Of a stretch of DNA of 16,363 nucleotides, positions 8,935 to 16,363 are shown piece after piece (position 1 is the stretch's first letter; the number at the start of each line of letters is the position of its first letter). The stretch is taken from positions 7,023 through 23,385 of the forward strand of contig CAAAJI010000746.1 of the NCBI GenBank assembly GCA_900642245.1. Direction: 5' to 3'. A program made the position numbers and the translations under genes. Source of the DNA: Fragilaria radians (taxonomy: Eukaryota > Bacillariophyta > Fragilariophyceae > Fragilariales > Fragilariaceae). The notes beneath the pieces are model-generated. The model had not been told where the DNA came from. It did no database searches and worked only from the letters and a program-made list of their open reading frames with translations.

Positions 8935-9645
8935 AGCTACCTGGAAAGCTCAGGTGATTGACATTAAGAGAGCTTTTTATGACAAGGATGAAGTTTTGTT
9001 ATTGAAAAAAGCACTTACAGTTTAAAGCAAGCAGCTTTGGTTATTTCAAGCATTTTAAGAATAATGGTCTTCAACGGAGTCCCCTCCCGTCAATCCATAT
9101 CTATTTGTAAAGAAAAAATTAAATGGGTTGCTAATTTGGATGATTGTGTATTGATATGATACAAAGATGACGTTAGTAACTATCATAGAATGATAAACAA
9201 TTTTTTTAGTGTGATAGTATTGGCGAATTGAAGCAGTATTTTGGATGCCAAATGAGAAAACAGAAAGGCGATAATCAAATGTTGATTTTGCAACCTGTTA
9301 TTATCAGAAGGTATCAACAGATTTAAGGTTTTTGAGAATTCCAGAAGCACAGTATCAGCTTCAAGCAGCGATTCTTTTTGTCCAGTAGTGAACGAAGGTG
9401 AGTTGAATGAACTCTTGCTCTGGAATTGGCAAGTTAATGCACTTGTTAAGGTGGTGGCGCCCAGCCATTTCATGAAAGCCAATCAAGCTCACTTGAAGGC
9501 CATGAGAAAGGTGATAAAATATTGCGTAAATACTAAGTATCACGGAATTAGTGTAAACACTACAGGAATTTGGAATGAAAAGTAGGAAGTATCTGATTCT
9601 GACTATGCAAAGTGGTATGATGCAAATGTTTCTGTCCCACCAAAA
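8935..9645 (+). pseudogene. Reverse transcriptase / RNase H relic
   Basis: In order the plus strand reads ATWKAQVIDIKRAFYDKDEV (RT start, 'W-x-A-x-x-I-D-x-x-x-A-F'), VNPYLFVKKKLNGLLIWMIV before the place of the YVDD box, which is damaged, IGELKQYFGCQM with LILQPVI ('G-x-L-x-x-Y-x-G'), SGIGKLMHLLRWWRPAIS, then after a frame change AHLKAMRKVIKYCVNTKYHG, and SDSDYAKW, the usual copia RNase H entry (S-D-x-D-x-A). Several stops and shifts are present. Sequence after 9645 no longer reads as RNase H. Confidence 0.8.
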
Positions 9646-10367
9646 TAGAAGTTGGTTTGCATGAAGACATGTCATTCCATCTGCAATACCAGCAACAACA
9701 TCTTGAAGTCTCGCCTTAACGCTAGCCTTTAATAGAGGTAGGAAATGAAATTTTTGTTTAGTCCATTGCAACAAAAGTGCATTCAGGATATCTACGAGTA
9801 GATCTACAAATAGTGATTCGTACAATTCACCAGAGCAGATTCCTCTTAAGAAAATGATATTCTTCTTTAGAAGATTGTCAAATATTTGTGCATTAAACAC
9901 CAAATCCGATGCAACTAAGCTGGATGCTCTCCTTGCTTGAGATTTATTGAAGTTTCAATTGAAAAAGGTTAAGGTTAGTGTTAACCTTTTCAAGAAAGAC
10001 ACCGAAGGATCACTTTTTTCTGCTTGAGAGTTCAATTACAATAAGATAAGTTAAAGTCTTTACTTTGGACCACTTAATATCAAGACAAACACAAAAAAGG
10101 AGTATCGTGATCGATGATGATTGAAAAGGTGAAGAAACGCTGCTGCTAACAGAAACTGCAGGAAAATAGCAAATGAGACCAAAAAACGAACAGAAGATTT
10201 ATGACAAGGAGAATGTAGAAAATCAACAAAAGTGATGAAAGTAAGTACCAAAGGAGAAGTTAAAGGGATTGAAATCGAAAATAGCAAGTAGAAAGTCAGG
10301 CTTAGAAGAAAATGACAATGACAAGGGAACAACAGCACCGTGAGAAAAATTCTAGATGCAAGAACTA
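9646..10367. other. No gene; 3' end of copia relic and AT/A-rich DNA
   Basis: The relic fades out after 9645. A minus-strand 180-codon frame (9361-9903) overlaps the RT relic and shows no domain, so I treat it as a shadow. From about 10060 the plus strand is strikingly A/G-rich, which makes long minus-strand frames open by composition (Leu/Phe/Ser-rich). The right copy of the 15-bp direct repeat lies at 10040-10054. Confidence 0.4.
10040..10054 (+). repeat. 15-bp direct repeat, right copy
   Basis: This copy of AATAAGATAAGTTAA is identical to 7811-7825. Its flanks differ from those of the left copy on both sides, so the two are not LTR ends in the usual sense. Confidence 0.3.
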
Positions 10368-10550
10368 GGAACATCTGAAAAGACCTTAGATTTTCTGCTT
10401 GTCCAAAAAGTCCAAAGATTCTCTATAGTCACCTAAAGTTTGTTCGAAAAGACAAAAAGACCTGGGAACGTCTTAAAAGACCTTAGATTTTCTATTTGTC
10501 CAAAAAGTCCAAAGATTCTCTGTATTGACCCAAAGTTTGTCTAAAAAGAC
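10368..10550 (+). repeat. Tandem repeat, two units with 97-bp period
   Basis: Two units follow each other, starting GGAACATCTGAAAAGACCTT (10368) and GGAACGTCTTAAAAGACCTT (10465). Shared runs include AGACCTTAGATTTTCT and TTGTCCAAAAAGTCCAAAG. The second unit ends near 10550. The units differ at about a dozen positions, so the duplication is not very recent. It sits between two retroelement relics and could be an LTR or leader subrepeat. Confidence 0.75.
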
Positions 10551-11420
10551 TAATATTGATCAAATCATGTAAAGCAAAGATTCATCAAACAAATAGCAAC
10601 TTACCTAAATTATCATTTTTGAATTCTTACCAAAGTTCTGAGAGGTGGCAGAGGAAAGAAAGATATGAGGAGAAAGATTTTTACACACAAGCAAATTGTG
10701 GGCTTAAGAAAGGACATTTGAATGTATGGAAGTCCCTATATGAATGCATAAATAGCTTGATTGAGGAAAACAGGCACTTGGGCTAATTTTGAAGAGAAAA
10801 TCAAATGAAATCTCACTAAGTTCTTATCTGCTATTCAAGGACATTCAATTAGCTACCAAGACCATCAATAAAAAATGAGTGTCAAAGCAATGTACAGTTC
10901 AAGTACATTAAGACAAATAGACAAAGTCAAATTGATTATACTTGGATGATTTAAGTCAGCAAAAATCCTTTTGGAGGCCAATATTGGTGGGCCCATTGTC
11001 TTGACAAGATAATTAAACACAAAGACATCATCCAGGAAGGAAATAAAGCATGAGAAGCTGCAATAGCAAGCTCAGAATCAACTGCTAGCATATATGTACA
11101 TGAGGAATGTAGATCACAATACATATGGCTTTTTGATTAACGGAATATCAAGCCAAGTTTCGCTGAGACGGGATCAGTACCCTAAGACAATTCTGGATGC
11201 CAACACTGTTTTAACTATTCTTGAGGCAGTGTAAATCACGAGTTGAAGGAAAAAGAATGACAAAGAAAAGTCAGAAAGCAATTCAACAGCTGGAAAATAG
11301 GATGAATCACCTCAACTTTCATTTACTCATGACAATGACTACAACATAGGAGAAAGGATGCAAGTGGCAATAGGATCCGTGTTGATCACTAACGCTGTAG
11401 CAAGGTCCGTGGCAAAGTAA
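10551..11420 (+). mobile_element. Second copia-type gag relic
   Basis: Between 11073 and 11231 the plus strand reads QNQLLAYMYMRNVDHNTYGF followed by LINGISSQVSLRRDQYPKTI and LDANTVLTI. The pattern of a D-x-x-x-Y-G helix, a short linker, then D-(Q/N)-YPKT-(I/V)-x-x-A-x-x-x-L is typical of gag proteins of diatom copia-like elements. The upstream frame at 10556-10786 (Lys/Glu-rich, TTG start) and the AT-rich stretch to 11070 may be more of the same gag, much decayed. No RT or integrase follows. Confidence 0.55.
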
Positions 11421-12246
11421 AATAGCATTACGATTGAAAAAAGAGAATACTTCAGTAATTTCAAAAACCACATATTTATTAACAATTACTTTAGGCTTTA
11501 ATTTTATTGCATAACACAGCTGAACCTATCAGGTGTGATAAGGATTGATCAAGAGAAGTTGATCAGAGTTTGACCTACCTTGACTAGGAATCAAGAAGTT
11601 AATCCCTATCATAATAGGTTGTTAGTACCTCCAGTCTAAGGAATAAAGTACTAAACTAAGTGATATCTGCATGTACTGGTATAAGGAGACGTCCGTTACC
11701 GTTAGTTCATAGTAAATAGTAGTAGAATCAAAATAAACTTATATTTACGTATCTAACTATGGATAAGTTACAAGTAAACTATCCTTTTTTATATCTACAA
11801 TAAGTTTCATAGATGATGATCATTCATAAGACAAAATTAGTGGAAAAAAATGTTATTTTTAAATGGAAAAGTATATATACATTCCAGTACCGGAACTAAA
11901 CTAGACTGAACTAATAAACAATCGATAGATTAATTATAATACAACTCTTTAAGATTAAAAGAGTTGGAAGGATATTTACTGTATCCCTATTGACAGCCAA
12001 CCTGTCTGTGTTGGCAAGCCAATTTATCCTTATTAAAAAGGTGAAGAGACTTGCCTAATCATTTGAGCCGAAAGCTTCAAGCAAGATCGAAAGCTTCAAG
12101 CAAGATCGAAATATATCAAACATCTCTTGAGAGAAGTTCTAATACTACACAAGATTAAATAGAAAATGGTTTAAAATAGATCATAATTCGTCATTGTTTA
12201 CTTTCAGAGTTTTTAGAGTTATAGATTATAGGCATCTGACGCGAGG
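11421..12246. other. Hairpin-rich, LTR-like non-coding DNA
   Basis: No open frame of note. Inverted repeats include TGATCAA/TTGATCA (11546-11565), CCTAT/ATAGG (11605-11618), TTAGTAC/GTACTAA (11622-11654) and CAACTCTT/AAGAGTTG (11942-11966). The stretch ends just before a possible gag start at 12247, so it could be an LTR plus leader of a third element. No matching second LTR was found in the window. Confidence 0.35.
12069..12106 (+). repeat. 19-bp perfect tandem duplication
   Basis: CGAAAGCTTCAAGCAAGAT occurs twice back to back (12069-12087, 12088-12106), followed by CGAAA, the start of a third unit. Confidence 0.9.
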
Positions 12247-12465
12247 ATGGCAGCTGTGAATGACCAGCAGAAACCTGGTAAGACAGGTAATTGAAAAAGG
12301 CATCAGGGGCCTCATTAGATGGGACATAAAATCGAGTTCCTATTCAATTGGTTAAAAAAGATTATAGCTTTCATCAATTCAAGCAGGACATCTGACTATG
12401 AAAAATGGTACAAAGACAATGACCCTGAGAAGTTGTGGTCGACCATTATGAGAACGCACGCATAA
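12247..12465 (+). pseudogene. Possible third gag fragment
   Basis: An ATG at 12247 opens MAAVNDQQKPGKTGN and then stops. After a frame interruption, 12394-12462 reads DYEKWYKDNDPEKLWSTIMR then THA-stop. The D-P-x-x-L-W-x-x-I-x-x-T-H pattern resembles the gag of copia-like elements in microalgae. The fragment is short and the similarity is judged by eye, so this is tentative. It may be the start of an element whose remainder was lost. Confidence 0.4.
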
Positions 12466-13401
12466 AGACGAGTGCATCAGCATATTAAAAATATACCTTA
12501 CGTTCATTCAAGATTAAGTATTTAATATTTAGTTCGTCCGTTACGGATATTTGAAAACTGATAAAATGTGTGACCAAGGTATGATGTTATTTTGAGTAAG
12601 AATAAACTAGTTACAAGGACGCTGCGTACTTTGGTCTAAATAAAATAAAATGTTATAAAATTCGACTTTGTCTTGCAGGAATCGATATGGTGTGTAGTTC
12701 CTCAGCTAGAGTCATGTATTAACCTGAAATGAATGGCATTTGGATAGCATCTGCTTTTTTCAAGGACTACATTAAAGCACTTTCTGGCAACAAGTCCGTT
12801 CTTCTTGCCACCTCATGCATTGAATATCATATTTTCACCCTTTCTAATTGGCTTCAATGATCTTTACTATGACAACTATTATCATGCCATGTCTAAGGTA
12901 ACCTCTAAAACACAATGTAATGTAACAAGATTGCAGTAGTTGTGTGTTGTGAAGCACAACTGGCTCCAACTCAAATATCCTTAAACATTTAGAATTTGTT
13001 GACATTGAAATGTAAACATTACAAAATAATGATCCTGCAATTTCTTGCCTTCAACAGCATGGATGAGTTGGATCAATTCTCTTCTAAGTAACTAAGAAAA
13101 ACTTGCTTTGGTATGATCAACCTGCCTATAGTAAATGTAAAAGATAAGTACATCAGCATCTCTGTGTTTCTTCATTGCATTTGCCATTGACTTGAGAAAC
13201 AAAGAGATCTTGATCACCTGTACCATTATGCTGCAGCTACTCATCCTTTCCTTGGCATTTGACTTCTGAAAACATACTTCTATTGTGACCTAATGATGAC
13301 ATTTTCAACCATGAATTGATTATACAGTCAGCTACTTAATGTGTACTACATAAGTCAACAACCATTCAATACTATAATATACTCATTGCCATTTGACAAT
13401 T
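12466..13401. other. Intergenic DNA, no gene seen
   Basis: No long open frame on either strand. Short plus-strand runs read in scattered frames (for example KDYIKALSGNKSVLLATSC near 12760-12820) and may be retroelement debris, but no family is recognised. A small hairpin (AGTTGTG/CACAACT, 12938-12961) is present. The last 100 bases or so before 13402 would be the 3' untranslated region of FAS1 gene B. Confidence 0.4.
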
Positions 13402-14393
13402 CTAGGGGATTTGCAATACTTGATCAATTACATGGATCACTCCATTGGAAGCAAGGATATCCGCTTTGATAACCTCAGAATCATTGATGACAAGCTTGTT
13501 CCCTTTTTTACTAAACTCTATGCTAGATCCTTGAAATGTCTTGACACTACCATTGCCCTTAAATGCACTCTTTAGAAGTGAGCCTGGTACTCCATGGTAT
13601 AAAAAAGTAGACATGAACTTGTCTGGGGTCTTAATGAGCTCATTGACTACACTCTCTCCAAGGGCCCAAAATGCTTCATCTGAAGGAGCAAAAAATGTTG
13701 AATCAGTTTTTGTATCCCTCAAGACTGATGCTAACTCTGAGGCCTCAAGTGCTGCAGTTACAATGCTGACACCTCCTTCACCCTTGATTGTGTCAAGTAA
13801 ATTTTCAGGAGGAAGCAACACCTTATCAATGAAGTGAATAACCCCATTCTTTGCTTTGACATCAGCCTTTGTTACTCTGGCAACATTGTTGATGAGAACT
13901 TGAGATGGTTTTTTTGTAACCCCAGTTTGAATGTTGTAACCATTTGCAGCTTTGGTAACTTCATTCTTCAAGTCCTTTTGAAGGACCTTGCCCATGACAA
14001 CATGATACAGAAGGATATCCGAGAGTTTGGCAGTATCTTGCAATAATCCTTGAATGGTGATGTTACCAAGTTCTGCAAAAGCCTTACCATTTTTCACAGT
14101 GAGTAACATTATCATAATGAATAATCAGAGATTTCCTCATCACTTACTTTTTCAGTAGGTGCAAAGACAGTGAAGGGACCAGGTCCTTGTAACATTATAT
14201 CAAGGCCAGCTGCTTCAAGCGCAGTCTCTAGAGTACTAAGCATCGGGCTACTTTTCACAACGCTTGCAATTGAAGCACTCTTCTTGAGATCACGATCAAA
14301 ATCACCGACTTCATCAACATCCAACAAGGTGCCACGAAGAGTAGAAGACACAAGAACTACTGAAGTTAAGAAGTAAATGAAGCTCGTGAACAT
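13402..14393 (-). CDS. Secreted double-fasciclin (FAS1) protein, gene B, two exons
   Basis: Predicted 308-aa paralogue of gene A with the same structure: exon 1 is 14393-14148 (82 codons), exon 2 is 14082-13402 (226 codons plus TAG). The frame can be read from 14402, but that codon is TTG; the first ATG is at 14393 and aligns with the gene A start. A hydrophobic signal peptide (MFTSFIYFLTSVVLVSS) precedes two FAS1 domains. Motifs in domain 1 are TVFAPTEKAF, LLYHVVMG and VIHFIDKVLLPP; in domain 2 they are TFFAPSDEAF, FLYHGVPG and VIHVIDQVLQIP. Exon 2 is about 70% identical to gene A: about 81% over the first 102 codons but under half over the 44 codons at the start of domain 2. Both genes lack a C-terminal hydrophobic tail. 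The 5' flank shares nothing obvious with that of gene A, so regulation probably differs. Confidence 0.92.
14083..14147 (-). other. 65-nt phase-0 intron in FAS1 gene B
   Basis: The minus strand reads GAAAAA|GTAAGT at the donor and ATGGTAAG|GCTTTT at the acceptor. Splicing joins APTEK to AFAELG. Position, phase and length equal the gene A intron, while the inner sequence has diverged, which supports a shared ancestral intron. Read-through meets a stop within the intron. Confidence 0.9.
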
Positions 14394-14402
14394 ACTTTTC
14401 AA

Positions 14403-14542
14403 TTTATCTTAAGAAATACGGTTTGAATTAAGGGGATCTTTCAAAATGTGTTGGATTTAAATAATAAGCTTGAAAAAAACAACTCAAAATGAATTGATTC
14501 TCACCTTGTTATACATGTAACGTTGAGTAATGTAGCAACGAA
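14403..14542. other. 5' flank of FAS1 gene B
   Basis: AT-rich DNA upstream of gene B with no similarity seen to the duplicated flank of genes A and C. No TATA-like or initiator element stands out. The gene B promoter presumably lies here or in the hairpin region beyond. Confidence 0.3.
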
Positions 14543-14652
14543 ATCAGCTGTCATTCTTGGTGCATTCGCTTCTCATTTGTGTAAAAATAGCATGAGAACT
14601 CTTCTTCATCTTCTCATGCTATAATGGACACAAATGTAAGTTGACAGCAGAT
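14543..14652. repeat. Long imperfect inverted repeat upstream of FAS1 gene B
   Basis: Nested arms pair across about 110 bases: ATCAGCTGTCA (14543) with TGACAGCAGAT (14642), CATTTGTGT (14574) with ACACAAATG (14628), and TAGCATGAGAA (14588) with TTCTCATGCTA (14611). The outer arm spacing is unequal, leaving a bulge. It could be a small non-autonomous transposon end-pair, a structured transcript or a hairpin RNA precursor; none can be shown here. Confidence 0.6.
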
Positions 14653-14729
14653 GGGCTGAAGCTCCTCTCGTTGGTCATACCAAGTGCAATGTCAGTGAAG
14701 ATTGTCATGAAATGTTTGTCGCAATTCGC

Positions 14730-15004
14730 AAACGATGTGGTTCGCAAAGATGTGGTTCGCAAAATTTAGTTGAAGAAAGGAAGTGCAGTAATTTCCAGAA
14801 TGAAGATTCTTATAGTAGATTCATCAAATGTGACGTTGTTTGCATTCTATGTATGAATATTTGTCTGGAAAACTGTTTTGTTGAGAATCCCTAAGTATTG
14901 TAAATGACCCAAGAAATTTGAATCAAATTTTTGAATTCTCGAATCTGAGGAATCTCTACTTATCGCAAATAATGTGCCAGTTTACTTTGCGAACCACATT
15001 GTTT
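14730..15004. mobile_element. MITE-like element with 20-bp terminal inverted repeats
   Basis: The left end AAACGATGTGGTTCGCAAAG (14730-14749) matches the right end CTTTGCGAACCACATTGTTT (14985-15004) in inverted orientation with one mismatch. A second direct copy of ATGTGGTTCGCAAA follows the left end (14750-14763). The interior is about 235 bases with no transposase. A 60-codon frame (14712-14894) overlaps the left end and looks non-coding. No clear target-site duplication was found, so the element boundaries are tentative. Confidence 0.5.
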
Positions 15005-15115
15005 AAATAGATTCCAAATTCCAAGAAAAGGAAAACTGAATCTCTCCAATTAATTTAACCACTTCTAGTGCTGAAGATGAAGAGTATTTTGTCTTCTTTT
15101 CTAGTTTAAATAGGA

Positions 15116-15205
15116 TTAAATCAAATAAACTTGCGAAACCTCACATCCAACCTCTGGATTGGTTGTGACTAATGAAAAAAAGAAAAATATCAAGATCTTG
15201 AACAT
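15116..15205 (-). pseudogene. Truncated third FAS1 gene (gene C), signal-peptide end only
   Basis: The minus strand from ATG 15205 reads MFKILIFFFFSLV, matching the gene A signal peptide (MFKIFTFFLSSLALV). After that the sequence diverges (TTNPEVGCEVSQVYLI) and stops at 15116-15118. No FAS1 domain follows before gene B. The adjoining 5' flank is the duplicated block, which shows this is the 5' end of a former FAS1 copy whose body was lost, with the breakpoint near 15155-15165. Confidence 0.75.
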
Positions 15206-15333
15206 CTTTGTTGTTTAGTCTGTGAGTTCGGAAAAAATAAGCTACATCTGAAATGCAGTGACAACGAGAATCTTTTCAAATCTTTTTCCTGTGAATACTA
15301 GGGAGTACTTGCCTTTCGTAGGAGGTACAATTC

Positions 15334-15507
15334 CTAAATGGCATTGCAATACACTGATGAGGACAGTGAGTCATCAATTGTTACAATTGTGTCAGATGAT
15401 GTGAATTTTATGATCGTGTGAATCCCCCTAACTGAATCTACAGTAAGTAACAACGGAAGAATACTGAGGAGAGATTTTTCGGCTTTTTCTGACTGATCAT
15501 TACTCAT
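15334..15507 (-). other. Upstream open frame of 57 codons, copy C
   Basis: Counterpart of the 71-codon frame at 3932-4147. It starts MSNDQSEKAEKSLLSILP and then keeps the shared run ending SSSVYCNAI before an earlier TAG. The region after SEKA is 6 nt longer than in copy A and partly in another frame locally, yet the reading frame is restored. It lies upstream of the truncated gene C. Coding status is unproven. Confidence 0.25.
15375..15389. promoter_or_regulatory. Perfect 15-nt dyad in the FAS1 5' flank, copy C
   Basis: The same CAATTGTTACAATTG dyad as at 4021-4035, within the 75-nt identical core 15337-15411. It lies about 170 nt upstream of the residual gene C start codon. Confidence 0.35.
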
Positions 15508-15796
15508 AACCCAATGAATCTTAATCTATGAATTATTTTACAATTCGGTACTTGATTGACTCCAAAACTATAGATATCATCCAAAGTGATTGATCCAACA
15601 AGTATTTCATTAATGATACATTTCCTTTTTGAATTTAATTTTTTCCATACTTATACAATGGATTTCACTTTTGAATGCCCTGACCATGTCTCTGATAGTT
15701 ACTTGTCAATGTGCCATGATTTGTTAAATACAATGCCACAAATCAAGATAATTCACTTACATTCATCTGTATATGTGGAAACCAGATAGAACGAAG

Positions 15797-15961
15797 TCAA
15801 TCCTGAATAGATAAAGTCATCTTGTACTTGGCTTTGATAAATTCAAGGTATCTCTCAGCTGACCCGTAGTGATGGAAACAAGAAATGGCTGCAGTTTGGA
15901 TGAAATCTTCAATGCAAATTCTGTTGTGAAATGATATATTTGTACCAGCTTGGAACTGCAT
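15797..15961 (-). other. Unrecognised 54-codon open frame, intact copy of 4472-4636
   Basis: The minus strand from ATG 15961 reads MQFQAGTNISFHNRICIEDF, then FIQTAAISCFHHYGSAERYL and so on to SIQD-TGA. The frame stays open 7 codons further upstream to a TAG that overlaps an acceptor-like GTTAACTTAG site present in both copies (sequence between the stop and the frame is GTCTTCTCATATCTT). It has a balanced composition and looks like a real or recently lost exon. No family is recognised. Confidence 0.3.
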
Positions 15962-16001
15962 GAACTCAAGATATGAGAAGACCTAAGTTAACCTAGATTT
16001 A

Positions 16002-16023
16002 ATACGCCAATTTTTTGGCGTAT
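16002..16023. repeat. Perfect hairpin unique to flank copy C
   Basis: ATACGCCAA, a TTTT loop, then TTGGCGTAT form a perfect 9-bp stem. The matching place in copy A (about 4680-4725) has unrelated sequence. It could be the remnant of a small insertion, or a terminator-like structure. Confidence 0.6.
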
Positions 16024-16219
16024 ACAGTCTCATTGGACTTTAATTACCTTTTCTAGTGATTCGTGTTTTCAAAATAAGTCAAGTTTCCTTCTTAAAAAAT
16101 TCATTTATCTTCCATCCGAAGGATTTTCTCCTGTTTTAATGTAGAAAATTCTTTGCACTGATTAAATTGTGAAATAGTGATTAATGGTTTGATTTTTGAT
16201 TTTAATCCTCTTAGTTCAC

Positions 16220-16294
16220 CTATGCAGCAGGATAGCCAGGAATTTTCCGTATTCGCAAGGCACTTGACACGCACACAGATTCTTCGTGTGCCAT
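16220..16294 (-). other. Small 24-codon open frame, stopped in the other flank copy
   Basis: The minus strand reads MAHEESVCVSSALRIRKIPG then YPAA-TAG. In copy A the seventh-eighth codons read ATG TGA, a nonsense change, so the frame is not kept in both copies. It may be part of the same lost gene as 15797-15961, or simply chance. Confidence 0.15.
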
Positions 16295-16363
16295 GTCAAA
16301 ATTGTTGATAATTAGTCACCACGACTACTTCTAGTAATGCTGGAGCATTGGATTGATGTGACC

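Larger units (their letters stand above)
7863..9645 (+). mobile_element. Decayed Ty1/copia-type retroelement (gag, zinc knuckle, RT, RNase H)
   Basis: Order along the plus strand is gag (7863-8300), CCHC knuckle (8348-8389), reverse transcriptase remnants (8935-9321) and the RT/RNase H connection (9419-9645), all in one direction and in copia order. Only about 550 bases separate the knuckle from the RT. Protease and integrase were not recognised there, and this is far too short for both, so they appear deleted. Many stops and frame changes show the element is dead. No pair of LTRs could be found. It is described from motifs only; alignment to known diatom copia (CoDi) families would define it. 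Confidence 0.82.
15180..16359. repeat. Duplicated FAS1 5' flank, copy C
   Basis: Same order and orientation as 3836-5087, starting within the residual FAS1 start codons. It lacks about 40 bases present in copy A near 4180-4215 and carries a unique hairpin at 16002-16023. Similarity is still present 4 bases before the window end, so the duplicated unit may continue. Here the flank no longer drives a FAS1 gene. Confidence 0.9.

Noticed and set aside
9361..9903. 180-codon minus-strand frame
   Set aside because: It overlaps the RT/RNase H relic that reads clearly on the plus strand and shows no domain; treated as a shadow.
10060..10374. 104-codon minus-strand hydrophobic frame
   Set aside because: The plus strand here is A/G-rich, so the complement yields Leu/Phe/Ser runs and few stops by composition alone. 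There is no conserved motif.
14394..14402. Extension of FAS1 gene B by three codons to 14402
   Set aside because: The codon at 14402 is TTG, not ATG. The ATG at 14393 aligns with the gene A start and gives the same 308-aa length.
14712..14894. 60-codon plus-strand frame with several cysteines
   Set aside because: It runs through the repeated end motif of the MITE-like element and has no recognisable domain or supporting copy.
1..16363. CRISPR arrays, tRNA or rRNA genes, bacterial-style operons
   Set aside because: No regularly spaced repeats, no cloverleaf or rRNA core sequence was recognised, and gene structure with introns and wide spacing is eukaryotic.

Overview
The window looks like nuclear DNA of a microalgal eukaryote, most likely a diatom or related stramenopile. 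It is AT-rich, with short GT-AG introns, wide gene spacing, secreted fasciclin-domain (FAS1) proteins and decayed Ty1/copia-type retroelement fragments of the kind common in diatoms. The organism is inferred from protein style and cannot be proven here.

Three protein genes are well supported, all on the minus strand. Two are paralogous secreted double-FAS1 proteins (2870-3861 and 13402-14393). Once a 65-nt phase-0 intron at the same site is removed, both are 308 aa (82 + 226 codons). The third (6093-7517) is an intact 474-aa membrane protein made of two diverged copies of one unit. I do not recognise its family.

Layout: 1-2869 has no convincing gene but has a run of short hairpins (133-359) and weak open frames. 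FAS1 gene A and its 5' flank fill 2870-5087. A gene-poor stretch leads to the 474-aa gene. From about 7.8 to 12.5 kb lies a graveyard of plus-strand copia relics: a gag / zinc-knuckle / reverse transcriptase / RNase H remnant at 7863-9645, a second gag fragment near 11.1 kb and a possible third near 12.4 kb, with a 97-bp tandem repeat and hairpin-rich LTR-like DNA. FAS1 gene B follows (13402-14393), then a long imperfect hairpin and a MITE-like element with inverted ends. The window ends in a second copy (15180-16359) of the flank found beside gene A, joined to the first codons of a third, truncated FAS1 gene C.

The FAS1 genes therefore look like the remains of a tandem array of at least three units broken up by transposon insertion and deletion. 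The duplicated flank is the most structured non-genic DNA here: it carries a 75-bp identical core with a CAATTGTTACAATTG dyad, an upstream open frame whose frame survives a 6-nt length difference, and a 54-codon frame intact in one copy and stopped in the other. The duplicated-unit membrane protein is the best candidate for something undescribed. No multi-gene system with a readable joint function is evident.
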